Of a stretch of DNA of 64,000 nucleotides, positions 10,644 through 20,852 are shown piece after piece. A program made the position numbers and the translations under genes. The stretch's first letter is position 1. Each line of letters starts with the position of its first letter. The DNA lies in contig JAJZBQ010000002.1 of assembly GCA_021798835.1 (NCBI GenBank), positions 186,001 to 250,000 on the forward strand. Direction: 5' to 3'. This stretch comes from Pseudomonadota bacterium. GTDB lineage: Bacteria; Pseudomonadota; Gammaproteobacteria; Burkholderiales; Ferrovaceae. The notes beneath the pieces are model-generated. The model searched no databases. It was not told where the DNA came from and worked only from the letters and a program-made list of their open reading frames with translations.

Positions 10644-11552
10644 CTACAACCGACCCAACAACAGATATTCCATCAGGGCTTTCTGCACATGCAGACGATT
10701 TTCTGCTTCATCCCATACCACACTCTGCGGACCCTCCAGTACCCCTTCGGATACTTCCTCACCCCGATGTGCCGGCAAACAATGCATGAACAATGCCTCG
10801 GGATGTGCTGCCGCCATCATCTCTTCATCCACCTGATAATCCGCAAAATCGGCACGTCGCACTTCACTTTCCGCCTCATACCCCATGCTGGTCCAGACAT
10901 CCGTGGTAACCAAATGAGCGCCTTTCACCGCCTCCATGGGATCCGCCAGAATACTCAAGTGCGCCAATTCCTCCGAGGTCGCCAAACGGGTATCCAGAGC
11001 GTAACCCGGAGGCGTAGAAACGCGCAACTGAAAACCAAATAATGCGGCCGCCTGCAACCAGGTCGCGCACATATTGTTGCCATCCCCTATCCACGCCACC
11101 ACTTTTCCGTTCAAGGAACCACGATGCTCAACAAAAGTAAAAATATCCGCCAAAATCTGACAGGGATGATATTGATTGGTCAACCCATTGATCACGGGAA
11201 CTCGTGAATGAACCGAAAAACGCTCAATGATGGATTGATCGAAGGTACGGATCATCACGATATCCACCATACGCGACACCACCCGCGCTACGTCTTCAAT
11301 GGGCTCACCCCGACCCAACTGAGTTTCTCCAGTGGTCAGGTTGATCGCCGAACCACCCAATTGGTGAATCCCTGCTTCAAAGGACACCCGCGTACGAGTA
11401 CTATGTTTTTCAAATACCATAGCCAGCATACGATCCTTGAGTGGATGATAAATGGTATAAGCCTTGAAAAGAGTCTTGAGGTGATGCGCGCGCGCAAACA
11501 GGTAGGCATATTCTTCAACCGTGAAGTCACTGAACTGCAGAAAATGCTTCAT
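10644..11552 (-). CDS. argF: Ornithine carbamoyltransferase
   Basis: Converts ornithine and carbamoyl phosphate to citrulline. 302 aa from [10 protein letters not shown]; the longer open frame upstream belongs to the end of argD. Carbamoyl-phosphate motif STRTR is at residues 51-55. [15 protein letters not shown] and the ornithine-binding [13 protein letters not shown] are also seen. The ATG overlaps the argD stop by four bases (ATGA), indicating translational coupling. Confidence 0.97.
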   Translation of the reverse strand: MKHFLQFSDFTVEEYAYLFARAHHLKTLFKAYTIYHPLKDRMLAMVFEKHSTRTRVSFEAGIHQLGGSAINLTTGETQLGRGEPIEDVARVVSRMVDIVMIRTFDQSIIERFSVHSRVPVINGLTNQYHPCQILADIFTFVEHRGSLNGKVVAWIGDGNNMCATWLQAAALFGFQLRVSTPPGYALDTRLATSEELAHLSILADPMEAVKGAHLVTTDVWTSMGYEAESEVRRADFADYQVDEEMMAAAHPEALFMHCLPAHRGEEVSEGVLEGPQSVVWDEAENRLHVQKALMEYLLLGRL

Positions 11553-12724
11553 GATGCCCCCAGAAACCCGCGAATCAGCGGAACCAATATCTCCAGCAAG
11601 CGCTCGATCTGAACCGTATCGATAATCAATGGAGGCAACAGACGAACCACCTTGTCCGAGGTAACATTGATCAGCAATCCCTGTTCCAGCGCCTGAGTAA
11701 CCAGTATCCCACATGGTCGATCCAGCTCAACTCCTACCATCAAGCCATGACCACGGATATCTACCACACCGACCACATCATTCAATTCAGAGCGCAGACC
11801 AGCCAATAACTGGTGTCCCCGCTCACGAGCATTATCCAGCAGGGATTCACGCTCCATCGCATCCAAAGTCGCCAGCGCAGCTGCGCACACCAATGGCCCT
11901 CCTCCAAAGGTCGTGCCATGATTCCCTGGTTTGAATACCTGGGCAGCCTCACCACGCGCCAAACAGGCTCCTATAGGAACCCCTGAACCCAATCCCTTGG
12001 CAAGAATCAAAACATCTGGAATCACCCCGGCATCTTCTGTGGCAAACCAGCGACCCGTACGACCAATGCCCGTCTGTACCTCATCCACCATGTACAGCCA
12101 ATTCTGCTCACGACACAAACGCGCCAGATTCTGCTGATAAGCCGCCTCGGCCACACGAATTCCACCTTCCCCCTGAATGGGTTCCAGCAATACAGCGACA
12201 ACATCAGGGTTACGCTCAGCAACGGCGCGCACGGCTTCCAAGTCGTTATAGGGCACCCTTACAAACCCCGCCACCAAAGGCTCAAATCCGGCCTGTGCCT
12301 TACGGCTTCCCGTGGCAGAGAGTGTCGCAATGGTACGCCCATGCCACGCTCTCTCCATGACAATAATGGTAGGTACAGCGACACCTCGCTGATGACCATA
12401 CAAGCGAGCCAGTTTGATGGCCGCTTCATTGGCCTCCGCGCCCGAATTACAAAAAAATGCGCCGTCCATGGACGATAATTGACACAACCGCTCTGCCAAT
12501 CGTTCCTGAAGCGGGACCCGATAGATATTTGACGTGTGAATCAACTGGGCGGCCTGATCTGCAATAGCACGCACCAAGGCAGGATGAGCATGCCCCAAGC
12601 CATTGACCGCAATACCGGATAATGCATCCAGATATTCTTTTCCCGCCTCGTCCCACAGACGAGCACCTTGTCCATGGGTGAAGGCAATCGGTTGACGAGC
12701 ATAGGTATTCAGCAAACCGTTCAT
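11549..12724 (-). CDS. argD: Acetylornithine aminotransferase
   Basis: PLP-dependent class III aminotransferase, 391 aa, that transfers an amino group to N-acetylglutamate semialdehyde (and often to the lysine-pathway intermediate). Seen: FFCNSGAEANEAAIKLAR (cofactor phosphate region), VDEVQTGIGRTG, and the PLP Schiff-base lysine K243 in ILAKGLGSGVPIGA. It is the first gene of the arginine unit. It begins about 30 bp beyond the rpsT terminator, so it probably has its own promoter near 12730-12760 or is fed by read-through. Confidence 0.94.
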   Translation of the reverse strand: MNGLLNTYARQPIAFTHGQGARLWDEAGKEYLDALSGIAVNGLGHAHPALVRAIADQAAQLIHTSNIYRVPLQERLAERLCQLSSMDGAFFCNSGAEANEAAIKLARLYGHQRGVAVPTIIVMERAWHGRTIATLSATGSRKAQAGFEPLVAGFVRVPYNDLEAVRAVAERNPDVVAVLLEPIQGEGGIRVAEAAYQQNLARLCREQNWLYMVDEVQTGIGRTGRWFATEDAGVIPDVLILAKGLGSGVPIGACLARGEAAQVFKPGNHGTTFGGGPLVCAAALATLDAMERESLLDNARERGHQLLAGLRSELNDVVGVVDIRGHGLMVGVELDRPCGILVTQALEQGLLINVTSDKVVRLLPPLIIDTVQIERLLEILVPLIRGFLGAS

Positions 12725-12756
12725 TCACACTCTCCACCGGCCTAGAAACCGGGTAA

Positions 12757-12789
12757 ATAAAAACGGCAGCGTCTTTAGAGCGCCGCCGT
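12757..12789 (-). terminator. Intrinsic terminator after rpsT
   Basis: On the minus strand a 9-bp stem (ACGGCGGCG / CGCTGCCGT, one mismatch, 9-nt loop; hairpin 12763-12789) is followed by TTTTTATTT. It lies between the rpsT stop and argD and should end the rpsT transcript. Confidence 0.85.
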
Positions 12790-12840
12790 ATTGATTCATA
12801 CCGATGCCTGAGGCATCCTGAAGCAACTTTCCGTCGCTGG

Positions 12841-13107
12841 TCAGGCGGCCATCCCTTTGATGGCTGCAGACAAGCGACTTTTGGTGCGGGCAGCGGTATT
12901 TTTATGGATAATTTTCTTATCGGCAATGCTATCAATCACCGCCGTCGAAGCGCGAAACACTTCCTGAGCAGCCGATTTGTCTCCCGCTACCACTGCCTTG
13001 CGCACTTTCTTGACAGCGGTACGCAGAGTGGAACGCAGGGACATGTTATGAGCGCGCTGAGCCTGAGCTTGGCGGGCACGTTTTTCAGCTTGAGCGGTAT
13101 TGGCCAT
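12841..13107 (-). CDS. rpsT: 30S ribosomal protein S20
   Basis: Primary 16S rRNA-binding protein of the small subunit. 88 aa, highly basic, beginning [19 protein letters not shown] and containing [39 protein letters not shown] and the usual ending. It has its own promoter (13171-13199) and terminator (12757-12789), so it is a single-gene transcript, as is usual. Confidence 0.97.
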   Translation of the reverse strand: MANTAQAEKRARQAQAQRAHNMSLRSTLRTAVKKVRKAVVAGDKSAAQEVFRASTAVIDSIADKKIIHKNTAARTKSRLSAAIKGMAA

Positions 13108-13170
13108 ATTCAGTTACCTTAGATATAGCGGGCGCACCAACGCACCGCTTTATATGTTGTAAAACCTCGT

Positions 13171-13199
13171 ATTCTAGCGCGACAGAACCCGACAATCAA
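13171..13199 (-). promoter_or_regulatory. Sigma70-type promoter of rpsT
   Basis: Minus-strand TTGATT (13199-13194), 17-bp spacer, TAGAAT (13176-13171). This predicts transcription starting near 13164 and a leader of about 57 nt before the rpsT ATG. S20 genes often have a regulated leader, but no specific fold was identified here. Confidence 0.6.
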
Positions 13200-13228
13200 G
13201 CGAAAAGACCCCTTTCATCAAAAAAATC

Positions 13229-13257
13229 TTGAAAACCCCAAAGAGTTGCGATATATT
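13229..13257 (+). promoter_or_regulatory. Sigma70-type promoter of the Irr/Fur-type gene, predicting a leaderless mRNA
   Basis: TTGAAA (13229-13234), exactly 17 bp, TATATT (13252-13257). The expected +1 is at about 13263-13265, which is the ATG of the downstream regulator (13264). No Shine-Dalgarno-like sequence precedes that ATG. Confidence 0.6.
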
Positions 13258-13263
13258 CCGCTC

Positions 13264-13722
13264 ATGTCTCATATTATCCATGAAACCGATTTTTCTTGTG
13301 CTTCTGAGCGATCCAGACTGGTCGAACGTCTGAAGTCTCACCACATCATTCCCACGCACCAACGCCTCGTCATCGCTCAAGCGCTGTTTTCCCGACGACA
13401 ACATGTGTCGGCGGACCAGTTACTGAGCCAAGTCAACCTGGATCACGCAGAAGTATCCAAGGCCACCATCTACAACACGCTCAATCTATTCGAAGAGAAA
13501 GGGTTAGTACGGCGCATTGTCGTCGATCCCGAACGGATATTTTATGACACTCATCTGGAGTCTCATCCCCACTTGTTCAATGTAGAACTAGGGGAATTAA
13601 CAGACATCGAAGCCCCCGACCTACGCATCGAAGGGCTTCCGCCTCTGCCCCCCGACCTCTATCAGGAAGGACTCGATATTGTCATCCGGGTACGCAGCAG
13701 ACCACCCACCTCACTCTGCTGA
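13264..13722 (+). CDS. Fur-superfamily transcriptional regulator, Irr-like
   Basis: 152-aa winged-helix metal- or heme-responsive regulator. The DNA-binding part is RLKSHHIIPTHQRLVIAQAL ... KATIYNTLNLFEEKGLVRRI (about residues 22-80). The dimer/ligand half has SHPHLFNVELGELTDI and a short ending DLYQEGLDIVIRVR. The C-terminal CxxC zinc pairs of classical Fur/PerR are absent, and the layout resembles the Irr branch, so it may sense iron through heme. That is inference. It is monocistronic, convergent with ispH (8-bp gap) and divergent from rpsT. The only plausible start is the ATG at 13264, next to the predicted +1. Confidence 0.85.
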   Translation: MSHIIHETDFSCASERSRLVERLKSHHIIPTHQRLVIAQALFSRRQHVSADQLLSQVNLDHAEVSKATIYNTLNLFEEKGLVRRIVVDPERIFYDTHLESHPHLFNVELGELTDIEAPDLRIEGLPPLPPDLYQEGLDIVIRVRSRPPTSLC

Positions 13723-13730
13723 CGTTTTTA

Positions 13731-14678
13731 TCACGATCCGGCCAATAAGGTTTTGGGCAAAGGAAACACGACGCTCTCCGGCGTCCCTTCCATTTCTTCT
13801 ACGGCTGTAGCCCCCAGTTCGCGCAGGCGTTCGACCACTTCCTGAACCAATACCGCCGGCGCAGATGCCCCGGCAGTCACACCGACGCGCCGCTTACCTA
13901 CCAACCACTCAACTCGCAAATCTGTCGCCCGATCCACCATATAAGCCTCGATATGACGGTTGAAAGCCACTTCACGCAAACGATTGGAATTGGAACTACT
14001 GGGCGAACCCACTACAATGACCAAATCCGTCTCCAACGTCAACCTTTTGACGGCATCCTGGCGGTTCTGGGTCGCATAACAAATATCATCTTTACGTGGC
14101 CCCTGAATAGCAGGAAAACGCGTACGCAACGCATCGATCACACGCTGAGCATCATCCACCGACAAGGTCGTCTGGGTAACATATGCCAACCGCTCAGGAT
14201 CACGTATCACCAACCGAGCGACATCTCCTGGCATTTCCACCAGATGGATCCGATCTGTCGCTTGACCCAAGGTCCCTTCCACCTCAGGATGACCTCTATG
14301 CCCAATCATCACGATTTCATAGCCCGCCGCATGCAATCGTGCGACTTCCGTGTGTACTTTGGTAACCAGTGGGCATGTGGCATCAAAAACATGCAAACCA
14401 CGCCGCTGTGCTTCCTCACGTACAGCCAACGAAACTCCATGAGCACTGAATATCACCGTTGCTCCACTGGGTACCTGATCCAATTCGTCAACAAATACCG
14501 CCCCCTGTCGCCGCAAGTTTTCCACTACAAAACGATTGTGAACCACTTCATGGCGCACATAGATAGGAGGACCAAAACGTTCCAGCGCACGCTCAACAAT
14601 ATCGATGGCCCGATCCACACCAGCACAAAATCCACGCGGATTGGCGAGTATGACAGAAAAGCCTACCGCTTCTTTCAT
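13731..14678 (-). CDS. ispH: 4-hydroxy-3-methylbut-2-enyl diphosphate reductase
   Basis: Last step of the MEP pathway, making IPP and DMAPP with a [4Fe-4S] cluster. 315 aa from [20 protein letters not shown]. The three cluster cysteines are visible: C18 in [12 protein letters not shown], one in [12 protein letters not shown] (about 102) and one in [13 protein letters not shown] (about 199). Its ATG overlaps the lspA stop (ATGA), so it is the last gene of ribF-ileS-lspA-ispH. dxs of the same pathway begins the window. Confidence 0.96.
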   Translation of the reverse strand: MKEAVGFSVILANPRGFCAGVDRAIDIVERALERFGPPIYVRHEVVHNRFVVENLRRQGAVFVDELDQVPSGATVIFSAHGVSLAVREEAQRRGLHVFDATCPLVTKVHTEVARLHAAGYEIVMIGHRGHPEVEGTLGQATDRIHLVEMPGDVARLVIRDPERLAYVTQTTLSVDDAQRVIDALRTRFPAIQGPRKDDICYATQNRQDAVKRLTLETDLVIVVGSPSSSNSNRLREVAFNRHIEAYMVDRATDLRVEWLVGKRRVGVTAGASAPAVLVQEVVERLRELGATAVEEMEGTPESVVFPLPKTLLAGS

Positions 14679-15157
14679 GATGAATGTCCTCCAACAGATT
14701 TTTTCATGACCCCATCGAGCAGCAATATTGCCACTCCCAACGTAATCGCTGAATCTGCGCCATTGAAGGCAGGCCAATAATGCAAACCGATATGCCACTG
14801 CACAAAATCAGTAACTTCCCCTGCCATCAAGCGATCGACCAGGTTACCCAAAGCTCCTCCCATGATCAGCGCAAGCCCCGTGCAAAACCCACGTTCACCG
14901 CGCTGGCGAAAAATCAACACATTGATCACAAGAACCGCCAGAATGGCTATCGCATCAAACAATAGTTTCTGCCACCCACCAGAACTCGCCAAGAAACTAA
15001 AGGCCGCCCCTCGATTGAACGCCAACACCCAGTTAAACCAGTCGGTCACATAAACAACCTCACCCGGTAACAGATGCCCGCGTACCCAATACTTGCTGAA
15101 TTGATCGATACCAACCACCAACAACGCTATCAACCATGCCTTCACCAGACTAGGCAT
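14675..15157 (-). CDS. lspA: Lipoprotein signal peptidase (signal peptidase II)
   Basis: Inner-membrane aspartyl protease that cleaves prolipoprotein signal peptides. 160 aa with four membrane segments. The catalytic aspartates are D117 (GEVTDFVQW) and D135 ([11 protein letters not shown]), and [10 protein letters not shown] is conserved. The start at [24 protein letters not shown] was chosen; the frame is open 48 bp further upstream inside ileS. It overlaps ileS by 8 bp and ispH by 4 bp. Substrates in this window include the BON and SleB-type lipoproteins. Confidence 0.95.
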   Translation of the reverse strand: MPSLVKAWLIALLVVGIDQFSKYWVRGHLLPGEVVYVTDWFNWVLAFNRGAAFSFLASSGGWQKLLFDAIAILAVLVINVLIFRQRGERGFCTGLALIMGGALGNLVDRLMAGEVTDFVQWHIGLHYWPAFNGADSAITLGVAILLLDGVMKKSVGGHSS

Positions 15158-17996
15158 GATAGCGCTCCTCACCAGGGCCAAACAGATTACTGGTACAGCG
15201 ATCACACAAGTGAGGGTGATCGGAATGAATTCCTACGACAGCACGATAATGCCAGCAGCGCGGACATTTATTACCCTGCGTCACATCAATTCTCAGGCCC
15301 ACGCGCCATGTCATTTCCCCCTCGGCAGCAAGTTCCAGCACCACCCCTCCTTCAGTCATCGTGCTATCTCCCTCAGCCACCGCCACCACACGCGCTTGCG
15401 AGGTCAACAGCAGAAAACGCAAATCATCCCCCAATGTACGCAACGCATCCAGTGCGCTTCCCGCCGCATACAACGTCACCTCTGCCTGCAATGAGGAACC
15501 AATTTGACCCGCCGCACGTCGTGGTTCCAGGTGGCGACGCACCTGCTCACGCAACGAACGCCAGCGCCCCCAATCCATCAGAATGCGCTCTTCATCCTTC
15601 AATTCGGGCAAATCGTGCCAACACTCCAGAAACACCGAGGAAGCTGTTTCCACAGGATATCCTTGCAAACTCGCCCAAACCTCCTCGGCAGTAAACGTCA
15701 ATACGGGGGCCAACCAGCGCGTCAACGCCTGGGTCAAGTGCCACAGCGCAGTCTGGGCTGCACGCCGCGCCCGAGAATCAGGAGCCGCGGTATACAAGCG
15801 ATCCTTGAGGATGTCCAGATAAAAAGCCCCCAGATCTTCCGAACAAAAGGTCAGTAGTCGTTGGGTGACCCCATGAAACTCGTAGCGCGCATACCCCTGA
15901 CGCACCTCTCCATCCACTTGACGCGCCAAGGCCAATGCATAGTGATCGAGGGTCAACCATTGGTCCACCGGCAAAGCATCACGACTCACATCAAAATCGC
16001 CCAAATTAGCCAGCAGAAAACGCAAGGTATTGCGCAACCGTCGATAAGCTTCCACCACACGATCCAGAATCTCTTTGGAAAGACAGAGTTCCCCGGAATA
16101 ATCCGTACTGGCCACCCAAAGACGAAGATTATCCGCCCCCAATTCTTTCATGACATCCTGAGGAACCACCACATTGCCCAAAGATTTGCTCATCTTGCGG
16201 CCCTGTCCATCCACCACAAACCCATGGGTCAACAAGGCCCGATACGGAGCATGTCCATTGAGCGCCACCGCAGTAAGTAGCGATGATTGAAACCAACCTC
16301 TGTGCTGATCGGAGCCTTCCAGATACAAATCTGCAGGAAATCCCAACTCCGGTCGTTGACATAAAACCGCCTGATGGGTGGAACCCGAGTCAAACCAAAC
16401 ATCGAGTGTATCGGTCAATGCCCGGTAGTGTGCTGCCTCGCCACCCAGCCAATGATCTGCCGGCGTGGAAAACCATGCTTCGATCCCCTGAAGTTCCACC
16501 GCAGCCGCAACCTTTTCCGTCAGCGCAACCGTATCCGGGTGCAAAGCCCCCGTGTCTCGGTGCACAAAGAAGGGGATGGGGACGCCCCAGGCACGTTGAC
16601 GCGACACACACCAGTCCGGCCTGTTTTCAATCATGGCAGATAACCGAGCGCGGCCCCACGATGGATGAAATTCTGTATCTGCCACGGCTTGGCGTGCGCC
16701 TGAACGCAACGTCAGCGCCTGTTCTACCCCATCCATGACAATAAACCATTGTGGCGTAGCACGAAAAATAATAGGGGTCTTATGACGCCAGCAATGCGGA
16801 TAACTATGCTCCAGAGGCACATGCCCCAGCAACCGTGCCTTTTCTTTCAAAACATCGATCACTCGGTCGTTAGCCACCCAGACCTTGAGCCCGGCCACCC
16901 AAGGAACATCTGAGTGAAACACCCCGTTATCGCCCATCAATTGATCTACCGGCAAGTGGTAGCGCAACCCCACCAAATAATCATCTGCTCCATGCGCCGG
17001 TGCCGTATGCACCAAGCCGGTCCCGGAATCCACCGTGACATGCTCCCCGCAAATCATTGGCACCGTCCGCTCCAAAAAAGGATGCTGCAAACCGACCCCT
17101 TGCAACGATACACCACGCACCGGCCCCCAAACCTGCTGCGCCGCCAGACCATAACGCGCCAATGCGTTAGGGCGCAAATCACTTTGTAGCAATAGCAGAC
17201 CTCGTGCCGTCTCCACCAGGTCATAATTCAACTCGGGATGTACTGCCACCCCCTGATTGGCTGGCAAGGTCCATGGAGTCGTAGTCCAAATCACCGCGAA
17301 AGCCGGACCGGGCAACGTCTCCAAAGAAAAAATACGAGCCAGAGATGCTGTATCTAGAACAGGAAAAGCCACATCAATGGCAGGAGAGACTCGGGTTTCG
17401 TACTCCACCTCAGCCTCTGCCAAGGCGGAACCACAATCAATACACCAGTTTACTGGTTTTAATCCGGGATGCAGATAGCCTCTCTGCCAAATTTTCAACA
17501 AAGTACGCAAAATGCCCGCCTCTGTTTTCGGATCCATGGTCCGATAGGGGCTATCCCAATCCGCCATCACACCCAGTCGAATAAAGTCGGCTTTCTGCTG
17601 TTCCACTTGACGTGCTGCATATTCCCGACACAATTCGCGAAACTGTGGGCCGGGCAAATGCCGACCATGTTCTTTTTCCACCTGTAATTCAATGGGCAAC
17701 CCATGACAGTCCCAGCCGGGAACATAAGGTGCGTCAAAACCCGACAATGTACGACTCTTGACGATAATATCCTTAAGAATCTTGTTCACTGCATGACCAA
17801 TATGGATCCGGCCATTGGCATAAGGAGGGCCATCATGCAGAATGAAACGCGGACGACCATTAGCCCGTTGGCGCACCTGTTCATAACGGCGCTGTTGCTG
17901 CCATGCCTCGATCCAGCGCGGTTCACGGCGCGCCAGATCGGCTCGCATGGGAAAATCGGTTTCCGGCAAATTGAGGGTTTTTTTATAATCGTTCAT
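15150..17996 (-). CDS. ileS: Isoleucyl-tRNA synthetase
   Basis: Class Ia synthetase of 948 aa. HIGH is at residues 65-68 ([15 protein letters not shown]) and KMSKS lies in [17 protein letters not shown]. The CP1 editing domain lies between them ([17 protein letters not shown]). A C-terminal zinc finger is formed by CPRCWHYR and CDRCTSN. Two tandem ATGs (17999 and 17996) are possible; the second matches the common [11 protein letters not shown] start. It lies 14 bp after ribF. Confidence 0.97.
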   Translation of the reverse strand: MNDYKKTLNLPETDFPMRADLARREPRWIEAWQQQRRYEQVRQRANGRPRFILHDGPPYANGRIHIGHAVNKILKDIIVKSRTLSGFDAPYVPGWDCHGLPIELQVEKEHGRHLPGPQFRELCREYAARQVEQQKADFIRLGVMADWDSPYRTMDPKTEAGILRTLLKIWQRGYLHPGLKPVNWCIDCGSALAEAEVEYETRVSPAIDVAFPVLDTASLARIFSLETLPGPAFAVIWTTTPWTLPANQGVAVHPELNYDLVETARGLLLLQSDLRPNALARYGLAAQQVWGPVRGVSLQGVGLQHPFLERTVPMICGEHVTVDSGTGLVHTAPAHGADDYLVGLRYHLPVDQLMGDNGVFHSDVPWVAGLKVWVANDRVIDVLKEKARLLGHVPLEHSYPHCWRHKTPIIFRATPQWFIVMDGVEQALTLRSGARQAVADTEFHPSWGRARLSAMIENRPDWCVSRQRAWGVPIPFFVHRDTGALHPDTVALTEKVAAAVELQGIEAWFSTPADHWLGGEAAHYRALTDTLDVWFDSGSTHQAVLCQRPELGFPADLYLEGSDQHRGWFQSSLLTAVALNGHAPYRALLTHGFVVDGQGRKMSKSLGNVVVPQDVMKELGADNLRLWVASTDYSGELCLSKEILDRVVEAYRRLRNTLRFLLANLGDFDVSRDALPVDQWLTLDHYALALARQVDGEVRQGYARYEFHGVTQRLLTFCSEDLGAFYLDILKDRLYTAAPDSRARRAAQTALWHLTQALTRWLAPVLTFTAEEVWASLQGYPVETASSVFLECWHDLPELKDEERILMDWGRWRSLREQVRRHLEPRRAAGQIGSSLQAEVTLYAAGSALDALRTLGDDLRFLLLTSQARVVAVAEGDSTMTEGGVVLELAAEGEMTWRVGLRIDVTQGNKCPRCWHYRAVVGIHSDHPHLCDRCTSNLFGPGEERYHA

Positions 17997-18010
17997 CACC
18001 AGTTCCTGAC

Positions 18011-18934
18011 TTATCGGAAAAAATAAGCTCGAGCATCCCGAGCATCCTGCTGCATCTGAGCCTGCAATGCAGACAGATCATCAAAACGTTGCTCATCTCG
18101 CAACTTATGCAAAAACCGTACTTCCACACGCTCACCATAAATTGAACGCTGAAAATCAAACAAATGCACTTCCAGCAAGGGAGTATCCAGCGAATTGACA
18201 CTGGGGCGGTGCCCCAGACTGGCCACCCCTGGCAAGGGATGTGGCGCTGGTCCACACACTTCCACGACAAATATCCCAGACAATGGAGGTCGATGACGAA
18301 GCGCCAGATTCAAGGTTGGAAACCCCAAAGTCCTTCCCAATTGATGCCCATACCCCACCCGCCCCACCAAAGAAAAAGGACGGCCCAACAACCCCGCTGC
18401 CTGAGCCAGTCGACCTTCCTGAAGGCAGGTCCGAACAGCACTACTGGAGATGCGTTCCCCTCCTTCCCTAACGCTGGACAGGGCCTCACACTCAAATCCC
18501 AACTCGTGCCCCATGTGTTGCAATAAGGCAAAATCACCACGCCGTCGTGCCCCGAAACGAAAATCATCTCCAACCAGAACCCAACGCGCTGCACAAGCGT
18601 ACAACAACACCCGTCGCACAAACTCTTCCGGTTCCAGAGAGGCCAATGCCTGGTTAAAACGCAAGACCCTCACCTGCTCCACCCCTGTGCGGGTAATCCA
18701 TAACATCTTATGCGTCAATGTGGTCAGACGTGCAGGAGCCTTCAGTCGATCAAAATACTCACGCGGGTAGGGCTCAAATGTCAAGGCCATAGAAACCAGC
18801 CCTCGCGCCGCACTTTCCTGAACCAACCGGTGTAGCATTGCCTGGTGACCACGATGAACTCCGTCAAAATTACCCAGAGTCAGCGCAGTCCCCACAGTCC
18901 CCTGAGGCAGATGCGCAATGGAAATGCGTTTCAT
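18011..18934 (-). CDS. ribF: Bifunctional riboflavin kinase / FAD synthetase
   Basis: Makes FMN and FAD from riboflavin. 307 aa. The N-terminal adenylyltransferase domain has [14 protein letters not shown] (HxGH at 27-30) and a SSTAIR-like [12 protein letters not shown]. The C-terminal flavokinase domain has [15 protein letters not shown]. The start at [12 protein letters not shown] was chosen over an upstream Met. It is first of ribF-ileS-lspA-ispH. In many betaproteobacteria murJ precedes ribF directly; here cysB and a TSUP exporter lie between. Confidence 0.95.
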   Translation of the reverse strand: MKRISIAHLPQGTVGTALTLGNFDGVHRGHQAMLHRLVQESAARGLVSMALTFEPYPREYFDRLKAPARLTTLTHKMLWITRTGVEQVRVLRFNQALASLEPEEFVRRVLLYACAARWVLVGDDFRFGARRRGDFALLQHMGHELGFECEALSSVREGGERISSSAVRTCLQEGRLAQAAGLLGRPFSLVGRVGYGHQLGRTLGFPTLNLALRHRPPLSGIFVVEVCGPAPHPLPGVASLGHRPSVNSLDTPLLEVHLFDFQRSIYGERVEVRFLHKLRDEQRFDDLSALQAQMQQDARDARAYFFR

Positions 18935-19039
18935 GGCTTGATATCCTCTCCGTTCCAAACGGCGGAGTTTACCGAGCAACGGGGCAAAGTGGTCATTCTA
19001 ACATGGGTTCACGATGGGCCAAACTGGACACGGTTTTTC

Positions 19040-19966
19040 TCACCGAACGCTACCCAAGGCCGCTTCAATGGTTGAGCGCACCAACTGAGGAGCAAACATT
19101 TGAATAAAGTCAAACACAAACATCCGCAGATATGAACCAGCACGCAGAGCAATCCGCGTAGTACTGGGTTGAAACAGTTGCGCTGCATCCCGACGTCCCA
19201 AATCTCGGTCGAGCACCTCATCGTAAGCCATGGCAGCGATAATACCAACTCCCATACCAAGCCTCACATAGGTTTTGATAACATCCGCATCCAATGCGGT
19301 CAAAACGATATTAGGAAGCAAACCCAACCCATCAAATGCCTGATTGATGCGTGCCCGCCCGGTAAAAGCATGGTCATAGGTGATCAACGGATAACCGATA
19401 AGAGTTTCCAATGTCAACGGTTCATCCTGCAGTAATGGGTGTTCCTGTGGAGCCACGATGATGCGATTCCACTCATAACAGGGCAACACCCGCAAATCGG
19501 GGAACTGATCCAATCCCTCCGTAGCAATAGCCAAGTCCGCACGCCCCGCCACCACTTCCTGGGCGACGTGAAGTGGATTCCCCTGATGCAATACCAGTTT
19601 GACATCAGGATATCTTTGAGCAAAGCGCATAATCACTGGGGGTAATACATAACGGGCCTGAGTATGGGTAGTGGCAATAGTCAACTGCCCTGACTCTTGA
19701 CGACTGAACTCCTTCCCGGCCGTTTTCAGATTTGCGGCTTCCCTCAATACTCGGCGCGCCAAGGTTAAAATCTCGGCCCCAGCGGCAGTCACACTCACCA
19801 CACGCTTACCATTACGGACAAAGATGTCTACCCCCAACTCATCCTCCAGCAAACGTATCTGCTTACTCACGCCAGGTTGTGAGGTAAACAGATTCTCTGC
19901 GGCCTGAGATACGTTCAACCCCGCATCAGCCACCTCCACCAGATAACGCAGTTGCTGTAACTTCAC
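19040..19966 (-). CDS. cysB: CysB-family LysR regulator of sulfur assimilation
   Basis: LysR-type activator of the CysB/Cbl group, which responds to N-acetylserine and reduced sulfur. The helix-turn-helix spans about residues 15-40 (LNVSQAAENLFTSQPGVSKQ). The CysB-specific effector segment TTHTQARYVLPPVI and the conserved TALDADVIKTYVRLGMG are present. An ATG at 19978 lies on an AGGGAG ribosome-binding sequence, while a GTG five codons in (19966) has that sequence 5 nt upstream and reproduces the family start MKLQQLRYL, so GTG was chosen. It is divergent from a putative sulfite exporter. Confidence 0.92.
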   Translation of the reverse strand: MKLQQLRYLVEVADAGLNVSQAAENLFTSQPGVSKQIRLLEDELGVDIFVRNGKRVVSVTAAGAEILTLARRVLREAANLKTAGKEFSRQESGQLTIATTHTQARYVLPPVIMRFAQRYPDVKLVLHQGNPLHVAQEVVAGRADLAIATEGLDQFPDLRVLPCYEWNRIIVAPQEHPLLQDEPLTLETLIGYPLITYDHAFTGRARINQAFDGLGLLPNIVLTALDADVIKTYVRLGMGVGIIAAMAYDEVLDRDLGRRDAAQLFQPSTTRIALRAGSYLRMFVFDFIQMFAPQLVRSTIEAALGSVR

Positions 19967-20099
19967 GACTCCCTCCATTTACCCAATCCCACCAGAGTCA
20001 TTATAACTATCCGTTAGCCTTCTACAACAACTTATTACTTAGTTTTCTAATGGTTCTGCGTTATGCTGAAACTCCATCATTCGAGAATATACCAACATC

Positions 20100-20852
20100 A
20101 TGGGATTTGAATTCGTCCTGTCTGGGGCTATTGGTGGGTTGCTGATCGGCATGACCGGCGTTGGAGGAGGATCCCTGATGACTCCGCTACTGGTCAGTGG
20201 GTTCGGCATCCCCCCGGCTACCGCCATCGGAACCGATCTGATCTATGCAGCCCTCACCAAGGCCGGCGCCGTGGTCTGCCACCATCGCCAACGTCACGTC
20301 GCGTGGCGCACGACCGCGTGGTTGCTGGCCGGGAGCCTGCCCGGCAGTCTATTGACTCTCGCACTATTGCGCCACTTGACCACGCTCCACTCATTGGACA
20401 ACTGGTTGCGTCATGGGTTGAGTCTATCTTTGGTCCTGACGGCCATGGCCCTATGGAAGAAGAGATCTCCCTCTGTTCATCGCGCATCTTTGCCCATCAC
20501 CACCATTCAACCCTGGGCACCTGTTCTGGGCTTTTTCATCGGTATCCTGGTGACACTCTCTTCGGTCGGGGGAGGTGCCTTGGGCACCGCTCTGCTGCTG
20601 GCCCTCTACCCCAGTTTTTCCTTCGCGCGCGTGGTAGGAACCGAACTGGCTCATGCCGTTCCCCTGACCCTGATCGCCGGATTGGGGCACTGGAACCTCG
20701 GTCATGTCGATACCGCGCTGCTCTTGTCTTTGCTGGCCGGCTCACTACCGGGACTATGGTTGGGCACTCGGTTGAACCGTCATCTTCCAGAAAACATTGC
20801 CCGACGCGGCCTGACTCTACTGTTGCTCTGTCTGTCCTTCAGTCTGTGGTAA
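20100..20852 (+). CDS. TSUP (TauE/SafE) family membrane exporter
   Basis: Integral membrane protein of 250 aa with about eight hydrophobic segments in two halves, each with a glycine-rich motif (GGLLIGMTGVGGGSLMTPLL near residue 12; GILVTLSSVGGGALGTALLL near 150). These are typical of the sulfite/sulfonate/anion exporters of the TauE/SafE family. Position back-to-back with cysB suggests export of sulfite or a sulfur oxoanion under CysB control, which would suit a sulfur- or iron-oxidising lifestyle. That role is inferred. The tail overlaps convergent murJ by 36 bp. Confidence 0.85.
   Translation: MGFEFVLSGAIGGLLIGMTGVGGGSLMTPLLVSGFGIPPATAIGTDLIYAALTKAGAVVCHHRQRHVAWRTTAWLLAGSLPGSLLTLALLRHLTTLHSLDNWLRHGLSLSLVLTAMALWKKRSPSVHRASLPITTIQPWAPVLGFFIGILVTLSSVGGGALGTALLLALYPSFSFARVVGTELAHAVPLTLIAGLGHWNLGHVDTALLLSLLAGSLPGLWLGTRLNRHLPENIARRGLTLLLLCLSFSLW

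Noticed and set aside
9952..10836. 294-codon + strand frame opposite argG and argF.
   Set aside because: Shadow frame across two conserved genes and their gap.
13953..14780. 275-codon + strand frame opposite ispH and lspA.
   Set aside because: Shadow of two well-conserved genes; composition rich in His/Thr/Arg as expected of an antisense frame.
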